From: Thereva unica
Taxonomy: Eukaryota; Arthropoda; Insecta; Diptera; Therevidae
DNA: 64,000 nucleotides
Reading direction: 5' to 3'
Assembly: GCA_949987705.1 (NCBI GenBank)
Contig: OX465282.1
Span: 8,296,501-8,360,500, forward strand
In this document: piece after piece, positions 32,561-43,686 of the stretch
How the letters are laid out: each line of letters starts with the position of its first letter
Position numbering within the stretch: position 1 is the first letter of the stretch
Program-made: the position numbers and the translations under genes
The notes under the pieces: generated by a model
Databases searched by the model: none
Seen by the model: only the letters and a program-made list of their open reading frames with translations
Told to the model about the DNA's origin: nothing

Positions 32561-32862
32561 TTTAGTTTTTGATCGCAGTGAATATTATACATTTTGTGTA
32601 ATGGGGCCACGTTTTGGGTGCCCGAACGGCCAACCACAAACCCTCACTCACGAAAATTTGAAACCATACGCCAAACCGAGACTTTTTAAAGCGGTACCCC
32701 GGGCCTCCTGAGAAGGGCAGCTCGTCGGGAAGGCCATGACGTGGAATACCATCTAGCGTCGTGCATCACCACTTACATGAACTCGGCGTCCCCATCCAGC
32801 CAGTTACGGAGTACTCATGAGGAAATCAAAGCCCCCTGAACCTATCAAAAAACAACGCAACT

Positions 32863-33162
32863 ATGCACTCTGCTAATCTGACTCGCCAGAGATCAGATCT
32901 CCTTCTGTTGGGGAGCTCGAACTGGCTCATGCAACTTATCTCACTTGATCCAGATCTTAACCCTTTTCTCCAAAAACTTCGGTTTTCTGACACCGGTAAC
33001 TTTTCCCCAGCAAGTTTTCGGAATGCTTGTTCAAGACTCTTGGTACTGCTTGTCCAGTTTGACTCTGGTAGCTTACTGATGAGCCCTTTTGGTCATAGTT
33101 CTTCCCTTTCCAAAATTCATGCCAGGGGTTGTCCCTTGTTTCCCTTTCGGTTTTCTCAATAG
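32863..33162 (+). CDS. Unassigned open frame, 99 codons (doubtful)
   Basis: Leu/Ser-rich product without a recognised domain, signal peptide or coiled coil. It lies between two hAT-like end sequences, so it could be a relic of their interior, but no transposase motif is seen in any frame. Confidence 0.15.
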   Translation: MHSANLTRQRSDLLLLGSSNWLMQLISLDPDLNPFLQKLRFSDTGNFSPASFRNACSRLLVLLVQFDSGSLLMSPFGHSSSLSKIHARGCPLFPFRFSQ

Positions 33163-33409
33163 TTTGTTGACTTGGTTTTGAAATCGGGTGTCCCTTTGGA
33201 CAAAAACCAGAACTTCTCTATCTCTTTGTTATTCTCAAAAAAACCGAACTGACTATTTGCAAAAAAGGACCAGACCTGAAAAAAAGAGACTGACTAAATT
33301 CTTTCCTCCTTTTTTTGCTTTTTTACCTTTCCAATTTCTCCAAAACTCATAATCATATTCTATAGTGGCTAATACAAGGTGAATTTTTAATCAGAGGATA
33401 TGCCCGCCG

Positions 33410-33460
33410 AATTGCGCCCGGTACAAGTGCACCATTTGTACCGATGAAAGCGCCGCCCCT
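33410..33460 (+). repeat. hAT-like end, copy 2
   Basis: TTGCGCCCGGTACAAGTGCA followed by CATTTGTACC and ending AGCGCCGCCCCTG. Its reverse complement begins CAGGGGCGGCGCT, a usual hAT terminus form. The block CAAATGGTGCAC...ACCGGGCGCAATT recurs inverted at 55025-55065, giving at least two copies of this family. Confidence 0.5.
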
Positions 33461-33699
33461 GGCTTGGCGTCATGTGTATGTCCTTTAATGCAAACGACCC
33501 TTGGCAACAAATGTTCCGAGACTCTTTTGCCTGAAATATAATTTCTTTTTCATATAAAATTTACGATACAACTAACTCCCGAACATATTTTTGTTAAGGT
33601 CATCGCAAAAACAAATCGTATGAATGCCTGTGGCAAATTTGCAATGAGCCAAATCGTTATACGGGTGAGATACTACCAGTGCTCCACTGTTGACTAACT

Positions 33700-33960
33700 T
33701 CTATCCGCTTAACACGTTCTTCTTCTTCGATGGCTCTACAGCCTTCGAGCCCTGGGCTCCATCAGCTTCTTCTTCCAGGCGTCTCCTTGCTCCGCAGCTT
33801 GTCTCCAGTATCTTGTATTGAGCAGTTTAGCTGCATCGGCCTTAACATTGTCTTCCCACCTTGACCGTGGTTAGTCAAATCGTTTTTTGTCATTTGGTGG
33901 TAGATATAGGACTTCTTTCGGTATCCTTAAGTCATCCATTCTTTGGACATGACCGGCCCA
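33700..33960 (-). pseudogene. RTE-type LINE C-terminal relic with (GAA)n tail
   Basis: The minus strand reads FWAGHVQRMDDLRIPKEVLYL, then PRSRWEDNVKADAAKLL, YWRQAAEQGDAWKKKL and MEPRARRL, the C-terminal GHV.RM.D...PK..L...G.R..GRPR.RW.D.V..D......W...A.DR..W region of RTE-type ORFs. A GAAGAAGAA tail at 33716-33729 marks the 3' end. One in-frame stop is visible after KKRFD. It directly abuts Gypsy integrase sequence at about 33960. Confidence 0.82.
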
Positions 33961-34463
33961 AAATGGAATTAGAATCATCTTATTACTACGGCCATCCTTT
34001 TCTTCGCTTGACTCGAGCGAATTATTCTCGTTAAGACTGTCTGCAGATCCCTAAGATTTCATGAAATCGCTACTACATAGTTGTAGTGCTTTTAAGCCCG
34101 TCTCCACTGTAGCCCTTTAGACCATGGTACGCTCGCCGCCGCCGTGTCCTTCGCCAACTATTTCGTATGGACCTAAAAATGGGATAAAAGTTTATTTTCC
34201 ATATTGAATTGAGTTTTATTTATCGCCACCAAGTCTCCAATCTTGAATTTTCTTCCTTTTCTAGACTTGTTTTTTGTTCTGTTCTTTTCAGTTTGTTTTC
34301 TCACGTCCACTCGCACCTTGTCTCTTTCTTCATCATGATCATAGAAAACTGTTCTTTTTATAGCCTTTTCGATATCTAGATATTCTTTTTTGCTTATTCT
34401 TGTTCCAAACAGTACTTCCATGGTGTTCTTTGTATAGAGCGTTGAAAAGAACAATTTAAACAT
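33960..34463 (-). pseudogene. Ty3/Gypsy integrase C-terminal relic
   Basis: The minus strand has a 96-codon open frame (34173-34463) containing MEVLFGTRISKKEYLDIEKAI, a basic KQTEKNRTKNKSRKG segment and FKIGDLVAINKTQF. These correspond to the integrase region P.E.LFG...R...D..I, the linker, and the GPY/F-side GDLV.IK.TQF block. After a frameshift, FLGPYEIVGEG and SSDFMKS follow, with ENNSLESSEEKDG like the acidic end of insect Gypsy pol. The catalytic core lies outside this piece and is absent. No LTR was found. Confidence 0.82.
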
Positions 34464-34659
34464 ATTTGTACCTGAAGTTCGTGCGACGTACCCAGGTCCC
34501 GGAGGTATAGTTGGGCCACCCTATCCGATGGGCTACAATTCACGGATCCGGTCCTCCGGGGGTTGGGCGAAAGGTTGACAACCTTTCCTGGAATAGAGAT
34601 CCCAGCCTCGAAATATTCAGGATATACGGCAAAGATTTCAGCAATGTCCCAGGACTAAT

Positions 34660-35325
34660 GATTTGAGGAATAACGATATAACATTTGCAACATGGAATGT
34701 GAGAGCATTACATAAAACCCGGAGGAATGGCAGAAGTGATAGATGAGCTTAGACGATATAGAATACTCATCGTAGTATTACAATAACTTAGATGGACTAT
34801 TAAAGAAGTCATAAAACGAAGAGACTATATTGTATAGTGGCAATAATGATTCCAGAAGAACTTTGGGTTCCCCCCCCCCCCCCCCCGCTTAGCGATCGGA
34901 TCATGACCCTAAGAGTAAAATCCACTTTCATAATATAACATTCATCACGGTGCACGCGCCTTCAAAAGAAAAACCAGAATAAGAAAAGGATGACTTCTAT
35001 GAAACTCTTAGAGTATCTTATGACCAAGTCCCTTTTTGCAACACGATAATCGTATTAGACGACTTTAACGCTAAAATGAGTAAGGAATCATATTATTACC
35101 CCTATGCTGACAGCTTCTCGTTGCCTGAAGTATCAATTGATAACGGGAACAGTACCTATGGCCGGATTCGCTATCGCAAGAAATTTGACAATAGCTAGCG
35201 ACAATACACACAAAAAGACATGGACATCACCAGATGGCAAGCACCATAACCGAATCGACCATGTTCTTTTACCAGCGGAATAGGGGGAATAGCATGTAGC
35301 ATAATAGCATGTACCGCATCTATCT
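34660..35325 (+). pseudogene. RTE-type LINE endonuclease relic
   Basis: The plus strand reads ITFATWNVRALHK (APE-type endonuclease start, TWNVRTL in relatives), then ITFITVHAPSKEKPE, FYETLRVSYDQV, TIIVLDDFNAKM (GDFNAK motif with first Gly changed), and HKKTWTSPDGKHHNRIDHVLL, the TW.SPDG...NQIDHVL block. The order is that of RTE/craniofacial-development-2-like endonucleases. A 17-C run at 34870-34886 lies within it and is a likely length-error site. Several stops and shifts occur. Its orientation is opposite to the RTE tail at 33700-33960. Confidence 0.82.
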
Positions 35326-35329
35326 TGGA

Positions 35330-36130
35330 CTCATACAAGTGCGATCATAACCTCCAAGCGGTGGCCACTGGTGTCTATGCTATGGGAGTGTATAGGCTAA
35401 TATGATCGGCCTAGTTCCTTCCAAATAGGTTGGCGTGAGGTTTAACACCCGGAAAAAACAATTATTACGGAACAAGCACCATTTGTGTAATTCAATGTAG
35501 GAGTGGTGTGGCTCCGTATTTTCGAGTATTGGAGTTGGATTTGTTTTGGAGTCGCGCTTTGCCATATGTGGGGGTGGAGCTGCTTCAGAAGTGCAATTAT
35601 AGTGCACATTTAGAGCCTCTTTGGTTTTGTATTGTGTATGTGGCGGAGCGTGACTCCAAAGCGGGTCAACCTCTAGTGTTTTGAAGTAATACTAATATAC
35701 TTCGTTAGCAAATTTATTCATTTTCCTGCTTAGAGCATAGTTTGTACGTTCCATGTACCAGCTCTTAAATTATGGTCCTTTGATTGCTGGGTCTATTACC
35801 ATTATGCCTATAAGGTCTTTTTGCCTAGAAAAAACTCTCGTGTATAGAAGTGCCTTTACCTTCTACAGCTATAGCCATGCGCTATACCCCCACTCTTCAA
35901 AAAGTTTTCTCTACCAAATAATAAAACGAAAGCAGCTTGTTTTTTTGGCGGAAACTCATCTTATTATTTTTTTATTTCTATTAATTTACTTAAAATTTTT
36001 AACACAATATGCGAACGCCTCTGAATAACTAATAAATGAAATGACATGTAAAAGTTGATGGCCGAAGCTGCGCGTTCTACCGTACGACTCTACAGTAGAG
36101 AAAAATGCATCTGCAGTGTACACAGTCTGT
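35330..36130. other. Non-coding stretch, no gene recognised
   Basis: Open frames at 35380-35607 (minus) and 35753-36028 (plus, hydrophobic C-terminal half) are unassigned. AT-rich, no repeat resolved. Confidence 0.4.
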
Positions 36131-36133
36131 ACA

Positions 36134-36400
36134 CAGTAGGACCTGTAAGCTTACAGAAGTACTGAAATAAGCACTTACTAGTAATGGGTAGGCCTTACCA
36201 TACCCCTTATAGAAGTGCTTATTTTTACACAAGATATCTTAGGAGGTAAGGCCTTCCTTATATACTTTCCGTAGAGTAGGTACGTAAGTACTTACCTTAG
36301 AGTACTTATAGAACTGCTCATCTGTAAGGGGTATGGTAAGGTCTACCCCTTACTAGTAAGTGCTCTTTTCAGTACTTCTGTAAGCTTACAAGTCCCACTG
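36134..36400. repeat. Hairpin MITE with about 76-bp inverted arms
   Basis: Arms at 36134-36209 and 36325-36400 are reverse complements with about 8 mismatches, starting CAGTAGGACCTGTAAGCTTA on the left. The 115-bp centre is also built of AGTACTTAC/GTAAGTACT words, so smaller hairpins nest inside. Non-coding; no target duplication fixed. Confidence 0.88.
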
Positions 36401-36404
36401 GGAT

Positions 36405-38555
36405 ATTACAAAAAAACGAAAACAAATGAGTCATCGGGCAAATTCTCACTTGTGTGGGTCTAATTCTGGACTACACCTTACCATTTGCCTTCTCTTGTAA
36501 TGGGTCATATAAGGGCTCATCTAACACCAAGAAAATAAGGGGTACCCCTTACCAGATGACTACTTATTTTAGTGCTCTATCGGCAAGGCCTTCCTAGAAT
36601 TCTTACTGGGTAGAGAGCGTGGTAGAGCTCTATTGAAAATTGCTCTAGATCAGTTCTACGGTGAAGTGGAAGAATGGTAGAGACGGTGCACATTACAGGC
36701 AGAGCTCTACACTCCATTGTCTACACTCTACCAAAAAAAAAAAGTCTATAGTGGGCAATTGGCTTTAGAGTCAGTCTATATCCGCAGTTTTCGTCTTCTA
36801 GCCTTTATGGTTGGATCTTCCCTAAGTAGTGCAAGACACCACCTTCTCTCTTTCTTTCGTTAGTCTTTGACCAGCCTACTATATTACGGTTTACACTTAA
36901 TCGTTCACACTGTTTATTCAGGTTGTGGGTTCTATCAGGTGCAAGTTAAATTAGGGATTGACAAGGTGTTATGTATGTAGCTCGGCAGCACAGGTTGAGA
37001 CCTATTAATATTATTACCAAGGAGAACGCATACAAACATACGGACAGATCTTTCCCTTACAACTATTAGTAGTTATGGAAAAATATCGATGCGGTGATTG
37101 ACAATTCCCCAATAAGAGATTATCGTGATATTTATTTATCACGAGCTGCCAATGATCGTCACTGACTGAATTTAAGAAACTGTTTAAGTCAGATTTGCTG
37201 ATTTAAATAATATTCCATTTTAATCATAATAATATTTTGTAATCAAATTATAGATCCACACGCTTGCATTGCTTCAAAATATACCTGATGCAACATTCAG
37301 CATATCTTGCATCTTTCATACGACTGGCTTTCAACAATAAAATGTAGAAAAAAAATAAATATATAATATAATACCAATAATTTCCAAGAACGGTTAATGC
37401 TCTCCTCTCAGAAACTTATGACGTTATTCCAGACACACCAAGCATCATGATCAACCGTAACCTCTGCCCTTTAATATATTCCAATAATCACGAAAATGTG
37501 TCCAACAAAGTCACGACAATGATTGAAAATTTTATTAATAATTGATTACTCAATGAAATACTATAAATCCACCTGATATCACACTTTCACACCTGAATGC
37601 AAAAAAAAAAAAAAAAAACAGAAACAGAATTAATATCTCTCGGATTCTCATAAAATTAATGTGGAACTTAAACATTGGTTTCTGCATTCACCTGTGTATT
37701 AGATGCTTGTATGCTCTTGTGATTCTAGATTCTGGAAATCCACATTCAACGTTTTTCTCATATATGTATATTAGTCAAGGAATTTCCTGAAAGTCAGGCG
37801 TTACCTGAAATATTTTAATGGATTATGGTGACTAGTCGAAGATGATAAAATGGAAATAAAACATTACAATCTGAATAGCCAGAGAGCCCGTACAACTGAT
37901 CACAGGCCGCTCAGGTGTAAGACAAAACTGTTTAGAGCAGGTGGTATACAGCATAAGATGACGGTCAAATACTAATTAAGGTGCGATGATCTCATTATTA
38001 TCAGGAGAAACTCTTGCAATTCTATGGGAAATATTTTATCACAAAAAAAAACTCCAAGATGAATTTTAATTGACGTAAGCGTGAGCCGATCATTCCGGTC
38101 AGCTTAAGGTCGGTTTGTAATCGATTCTAATTAGATTAATCGGTTGGAAAAGCGTGAATGGTTTTTTTTATTTTGTCTTGATTAAATTAGTGCAGGTGTA
38201 AAATCGATGTTTGTGTTGAGGTCAGAAAAACCAATATTTGAATTTAGTACAAGAATTATGCATGTTGTGGATGTCTTTCGGTTAGATACCAATTTTCAGT
38301 GGCGTAGGAACGGGGGAAGGTTTGTGGACAAAACCCCTTCGAAACTCCTGTTTTATGAAGAAAATTCAACTTGAACATTTATAATATTACTAGCTAGGAC
38401 CCGGTATCCCTCGCTGCACCCATAATCCAATAGTAGCCAATAGATGAAGATCGAGATATGAATTTTACATAGATGAAGTGCCTCAAAGAACGGGTACATG
38501 GATTTTGAAACGGCTGCCATGGATCTAACAGTATATTATGTATAATTTATTGCTT
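36405..38555. other. Non-coding stretch, no gene recognised
   Basis: 36540-36760 is rich in TAGAGCTCTA-like palindromic words. 36770-38300 looks unique, AT-rich, with A runs (for example 37601-37618) and no domain. 38385-38460 begins AGGACCCGGTATCCCTCGCT, the form of a GC-biased repeat start, but the family was not identified. Confidence 0.4.
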
Positions 38556-38559
38556 ACTA

Positions 38560-38775
38560 ACGAACTAAGGCTTGCCGTCCTCGTAATAAGGATGGAGAAC
38601 ACCCAAACGGTATCAAAAATTGCGAAAAATATAGCAGTAGGTAGGCCCAAGAGGACAAGAGAGGCTTAACATGCGAAACTGCAGACATGCTGCAAGGGAC
38701 CATCAAAGTCGCAGAAATGTTCTACTCGAAACCAAGGCTAGACTTGGGCTGTAGCGCCATTGGATGGATGGAGTC
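38560..38775 (+). pseudogene. Possible RTE-type LINE C-terminal relic
   Basis: A plus-strand frame reads VGRPKRTREA, and another reads NVLLETKARLGL just before a stop. The first could be the GRP..RW block and the second the final W...E.KARFGL of RTE-type ORFs. A TGGATGGATGG run follows and may be the tail. Too short and shifted for certainty. Confidence 0.35.
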
Positions 38776-38924
38776 TTTGGGAATAAAGTAGGCTTTCCTG
38801 ATTAAGACTTCGGTGTTAGCAGCTGAATGTCCTGCCGTGAGCAGATTTAATGATCTGCTCTTCCATTGATATGGCAATGACACTCTTCCCTTGGAGTTTT
38901 AAATAAAAAGTCATGTTCAAGGTA

Positions 38925-39545
38925 AAAATCTTCATGAGCGGAGATCTTTAATATCTCTTATAGGTAAGATAACATATCGACAATTGGTATTGAAATTCTG
39001 CTCAACGCATCTATGTTCCCAATTTTAGTCCCTGAACGATGTTCAATCTGGTAATTAAATTCTTTTAGAAACATAGCCCATCTAGCCGCTCTCAGTGCAA
39101 CATCATTGTCGTGGCAAAAGAATTGCAGTTGGCGACAATCTTAGTCCCCCTTCGCAGAACGTAAACTCTCCGCTTCTTTACGGCGTGTAGGTACTAGGGC
39201 GAGAACTTCTAGATCATAAGCGTAAAAGCGTCGTTCGGCTGAGTTTGCCTTACGACTCATGTATTGCACTGAATTCAATTGTTGATCGTTATTATCCCGT
39301 TGCAAGAGCAAGAGCTCCAAATTTGTCCTAACTTTTAATGCCCCTTTGGTTCAAATAACTTCAACAGTGGTGTTTTTACCAATATTGCTTTTAATGCTTT
39401 AAATTCATTTTGTTACCAATTCGCTTGGACGGCTTTGCTTCAACTGCCTAGTTGTATAAATCTTCCGAAAGAGGGCGTTAGTCGTAGGAACCATTGTAAA
39501 GTTATCATATCATTTGGTATATTAAAGAAGAAACTCAATTACTAA
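38925..39545 (-). pseudogene. Ty3/Gypsy RT end and RNase H relic
   Basis: The minus strand reads NALFRKIYTTRQLKQ (RT connection), then YMSRKANSAERRFYAYDLEVLAL and RAARWAMFLKEFNYQIEHRSGT ending NIDALSRI. These are the RNase H landmarks of Gypsy pol (SRKL..AE..Y...E.E.LA, ARW...L..F.Y.I.HR.G......DALSR). Stops and at least one shift are present. It begins within a few bases of the end of BEL/Pao integrase sequence, so the two are a chimeric or nested junction, not one element. Confidence 0.85.
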
Positions 39546-41205
39546 TTTTTCCCTCACTGTTTCGATGTGAATTGCCTTAGTACCCCTTATAAGTTCGACA
39601 CTTCCTGATAGGAGAAGATCGAATATGAAGGGGACCAGCGTAGTCAATTCCCACGATAGTGAACGGACGGCTTGATCTTACTCGTACCGCTGGTAATGTT
39701 CCCATTAGCTGATTTTGCAACTTACAGACATTTTTAAAACACGGGATGCATTGTTGGATATACCTCTTTACTATCTTACGGCCGTTAAGGAGCCGAATTC
39801 TATTTCGTATCAGCGACAAGATGAGGTTAAGACCTCCATGCAAACACGACAGGTGAGCTTCTGTGATCAGCAGATCGCTTAGATTGCTGTTTGGCGGCAG
39901 AATGATCAGGTGCCTTTCATAAAAAGATAAGTCAGAGTTTGCAAGTCGGCCCCCAACCCGTAAAGTTCCTTCTTTATCCACAAATGGGTTAAGATTTAGA
40001 AGCTTTCTAGATTTATGTAAAAAGTGACCTTTCAACAAACATGCCAATTCAGCTGAAAAATACTTTCGCTGCTCCTGCAATATCCAGAAACGGCAAGCTT
40101 CACGTAGTATGCTGGCGCTAATCAAGGGTTGCTGAGCACAGCCCTGGCCACGACACCTGTTTGCTTTTGAAACAGGGCAGTATTTCTAAAGGCTCTTCCT
40201 TTGAAGCTTGGGACAGGGCTTATGCTCGAGTATGTCTGTGTCCAGTTTATAACCTTCAAACTTATTTGACAAAATATGCTCAGTTGGTGCAACCATAGAG
40301 GCGGCCACCAAAGCTTGTCCTTTGGGGAATTGGGTGATGAGATCCCTCGATGCACAATCCGCGGGATTATTGGCGGATTATACGTGTATCCAAGTTATAG
40401 GACCCAATTTTTTTTCTCGGAGATTCGATTGCTAACAAATGTCTTAAAGGGGTTTCGAGGGCGTCGAAGCCATGACAGGACGAATTGTCGAATCAGTCCA
40501 CGCGAAAACTTTCACATTTTGACTTGACACAGAAGGTGTGGTGGTGAAACTTCTTTATAAGCTGAGATAGCAGCACGGCACTTCTAATCTTGGCAAAGTT
40601 ATTGACTTTACAGGGGCCACTATGTTCTTCGCACTTATCAAATGTGTTGGTTTCAGACCATATAGAGAACTGCGCCGAAAGTCCTTTGTGAAGCATCGCA
40701 AATTCCGTGTACTTGAATTTAGCATGTCAACGAACTCAACACCTTTTTAGGGAAATTTCTTGCGGAACTGGGTCATCCTAATCTAGAGCTTCCTGCCCCA
40801 ACTTTGGATTAAAAATTTAGAGGGTATAATTACGAAAGAAAGCAACCCTAGTGGGTCTTACATCCTAGCGATTGTAGGGAGAATCTTCCGTTTTGTAAAG
40901 GGTGGTTCAGTGCAGATGGGTCGTACTACATACGAGAATGAATCAGTGTAAGGTATCCATTGCATGCCAAGAGTTCTTACTATTTGTTCTTTATTTAACA
41001 GAACTGATTGAGCTGAATTGCATTGATTCTTGAGAATTTCCTTAGTGCATTTCAGCAATGAGTCGATTTGAGTTCTAGCACCCATTGCTTCTTGCAAGGT
41101 GCTTCGCCCTAAGATCATCAAAGATCATCTACATAGAAATCCCGGACTAAAATCTTTTCTCCTCCGCGAAATTGTAGTCCACAGTTCTTTGTGGTCATGA
41201 GTAAA
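39546..41205 (-). pseudogene. BEL/Pao pol relic: RT end, RNase H, integrase N-terminal half
   Basis: Minus strand, in order: ILVRDFYVDD (RT catalytic YVDD, about 41130), LGMQWIPYTDSF and TKRKILPTIARM with DPLGLL, VAPVKSITLPRLEVPCCYL and FAWTDST (RNase H), NNPADCASRD and LWWPPLWL, then a 182-codon frame (39577-40125). That frame has PFVDKEGTLRVGGRL, LITEAHLSCLHGG with H and H of the zinc domain, CIPCFK with its two Cys, QLMGTLPAVRV and VGIDYAGPL with the first integrase Asp. TKAIHIE follows at the edge. Frameshifts and stops are many. The longest pol relic in the window. Confidence 0.92.
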
Positions 41206-41249
41206 CGCAATAACGAGACAAGACTTAATCTTTGTTTTGTCTTATTCCT

Positions 41250-41570
41250 ATTCAGTCTGTCTTGTTCTTGTTCTTGCAAGCATAACTAAGTCTTGTTCTT
41301 ATTCTTGGTCTTGCTAAATGTGAAAGAACTAGACAAGACTGCAAAAACAAGATCATTTTTGCCCATCACTAGTTGGCGAACAATGCATTCAAAGTCATTA
41401 TGTACTTATGTACAAATGCTGTTACAATTATCATATCATATTAGCTTGCACAGTTAGTCTTGTTCTTGTTCTTGCAAGCGTAAATTAGTCTTGTTCTTGG
41501 TCTTGCTAAATGTGAAAGAACAAGACAAGAATGCAAGAACCTTTTTGCTCAGCACAAGTTCTTTGCCAAT
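41250..41570. repeat. Direct repeat pair of about 110 bp, TCTTGTTCTTG-rich
   Basis: 41261-41365 and 41455-41560 are direct copies sharing TCTTGTTCTTGTTCTTGCAAGC, then AGTCTTGTTCTT and GGTCTTGCTAAATGTGAAAGAAC, then AGACAAGA. About 90 unrelated bases lie between. Non-coding, adjoining the BEL relic; could be pieces of a TIR with simple-repeat content. Confidence 0.75.
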
Positions 41571-41579
41571 TGGTGAAGT

Positions 41580-42345
41580 GAGCGGATGGCTAAGAAGGGA
41601 GCACTAGCAAACTCAAATGTGACTGTCATCAGGCGATAATCTACAATTGCACTATTCGGTTGGGGACGCCAAATTATTCTCTGATAATCGCTGTCGCCAT
41701 CTTCTACTAGTACCTTTTTGTACTATATATGCAAGCGATGTCTGCCGTGAACACGCATTTTGTCTTTTCACGTATTATTTATGAAATCAATTTTAAATGG
41801 AAAATCTGGACTAGTACACGCCGCCGTGTTCACTTTACTTTTTTGTGAATACAATTCCAATTCACGGAAACAAAATATGTCCTTACTTGTGCAAAAATTT
41901 GAAAATGATACTAACCTTTGGAGGGTCACGGATAAATCCGCCTCGAAGGACCGAAATGTTGTGTATGTATTTCGGTTAGAAACAAATTTTGTATAAATGT
42001 AAAATTGGGTTTCCTTCTCTTTCTTCCTTGTTGAGTTCCAAATGGCCTTCTTTCTTCTCACAAAAAAAAGGAACAAATTGAAACTTCCTTAATTTTTTTC
42101 TGGCTTCTATTAATGAAATTATAACGTGAATATTATAAAATAACTATTTTAGTGTACCAGGTTTGATTTAATTTAATTTACAATTAATTTTTTGTTTCTC
42201 GACATCTATTTTCAACCTCCCAGCATAAGGAAGTTATTGTAATCGGTCCGAAAATCGAAATCAAAATTTTCATCGTATTTTCATTTTTCAAGGTCCCAAG
42301 AGATTTTAAGCAAAAAAATGAGAAGAAGTATGAGTGTGTTTGTGC
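41580..42345. other. Non-coding stretch, no gene recognised
   Basis: Overlapping frames at 41760-41996 (plus) and 41768-42076 (minus) are mutual shadows without domains. AT-rich. Confidence 0.4.
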
Positions 42346-42364
42346 GTACGTATGTGGTCATTTT

Positions 42365-42630
42365 TTCCTGCACGATATCACGCGAACCATAAAAGATATC
42401 GACTTAGTTGATGTGCCGTTCGAAGAATATTAACCAAAATATGATCTCAAAAGATTTTCATAAAATTTGGTCAAACCGTTTTTTTTGTTTAAACGACGTT
42501 CGTGATTTCTGTACCTGCACGATAACGCGCAAACTAAAAACTATATCGACTTCTTTGAGGTGTCGAAAGAAGAATATTATCGAACAAATGCCTTGAAAAA
42601 AATTTCATAACATTCGGTCGGGCGGAGTGC
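42365..42630. repeat. Tandem pair of diverged about 130-bp units
   Basis: TCCTGCACGATATCACGCGAAC...ATATCGACTTAGTTGATGTG..GAAGAATATTA...TTTTCATAA.ATTTGGTC (from about 42366) is followed by ACCTGCACGATAACGCGCAAAC...ATATCGACTTCTTTGAGGTG..GAAGAATATTA...TTTCATAACATTCGGTC (from about 42510). The units are clearly related but diverged. Family unidentified. Confidence 0.75.
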
Positions 42631-43107
42631 CAGAAAGACCTTAAATTGATAAGTTTTGCTAATATCTAATAAACTCGACGGAATGACACCCGTTCTAAAG
42701 GAAGAGATCTCTTTATGATTCTGCACAGCGATAGCCTTCCAACAAAACTTCAATTTTTTTTTTATGTGAAAGACTAGAGTCACAGGAACGGCCCTTTATA
42801 CTGTCGACAATCCATTTTATTCGTATAGAGTGCAATGTCAAACAGCAGCTCTAGTCGGGGAAGAAAGGAACGGCCACAACCTACCCGCGATATTTTTTTA
42901 GTCCACCTACTTCCAACCATTACTATTGCGACTTTGACATCGGGGCATCGAGAAACAACTCGCTGGAGTGTTATGCCTCCTGAAACGAGTTGAATCTTAT
43001 CAACCAACCGATGACATGCGCTTTGGTGGAGCGGGGAAGGGCTAAGGAAGGCTATGACAGAAGGAATCAGGAATGTAAAGAGGGAAGAAGAAAGAAGGAA
43101 AGTTATG

Positions 43108-43218
43108 CAAGGTGGGAAAGTAGAAAAGGCGAAGGACCGTGGGGCTGGCCGGGAATCGAACCCGGGACCTCTCGGATAGTAGCCAGTCGCCTTACCCCCT
43201 AGGCTACCGAGGCCCCCA
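43108..43218 (-). repeat. tRNA-derived SINE copy 2
   Basis: Read on the minus strand it has an A box TAGCCTAGGGGG (43195-43206), a B box GGTTCGATTCC (43152-43162) and the GGCCAGCCCCACGGTCC...CTTCGCC tail shared with 19560-19880. The acceptor and anticodon stems pair poorly, so it is a SINE head or tRNA pseudogene rather than a tRNA gene. It shows the uninterrupted form of the site that is split in copy 1. Confidence 0.75.
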
Positions 43219-43686
43219 AAGATTTGTCAAAATCCGACAACTTTAAAAACTCGTGCAAAAATTTCTTTGCCCTTTACAAACAACACGAATTTTTCAAACT
43301 TTTGATCAGCACTTTTGTTTTCTACGCGAGATACAGTTTCAGGTAATTGCGGTTCTTCCCGGGATTTCCATTAGTTACCGCAAAATTTGTCAAGTCTGAC
43401 AAGTGCTATCTCTGGAAAGCTTTGGAGTTTCCAAATGAAGTCATTTTCTTCCCAGTTTATCAGCGGCGCACAGTGGGAGATTTTGTTTTTTTTTTACTCA
43501 AAATCTAATATCTTAAGAAAGAAAAAAGATAGGGCGCTCATTTTTTTTGTTTTCTTTGTAATTGAATAGGGAATTAAGGAAAAGTATTGAGAACGTGAGA
43601 GAATGAAAACCTAACCAGCAAATTGTTGTTAAACCTGAATTTTCTAAATAGCCAAAACTGTTAAAGGATAAAAAATTATTTTTTTT

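Noticed and set aside
43139..43218. tRNA gene
   Set aside because: A and B boxes are good, but the acceptor and anticodon stems pair poorly, and the same tail follows both copies, as in a SINE.
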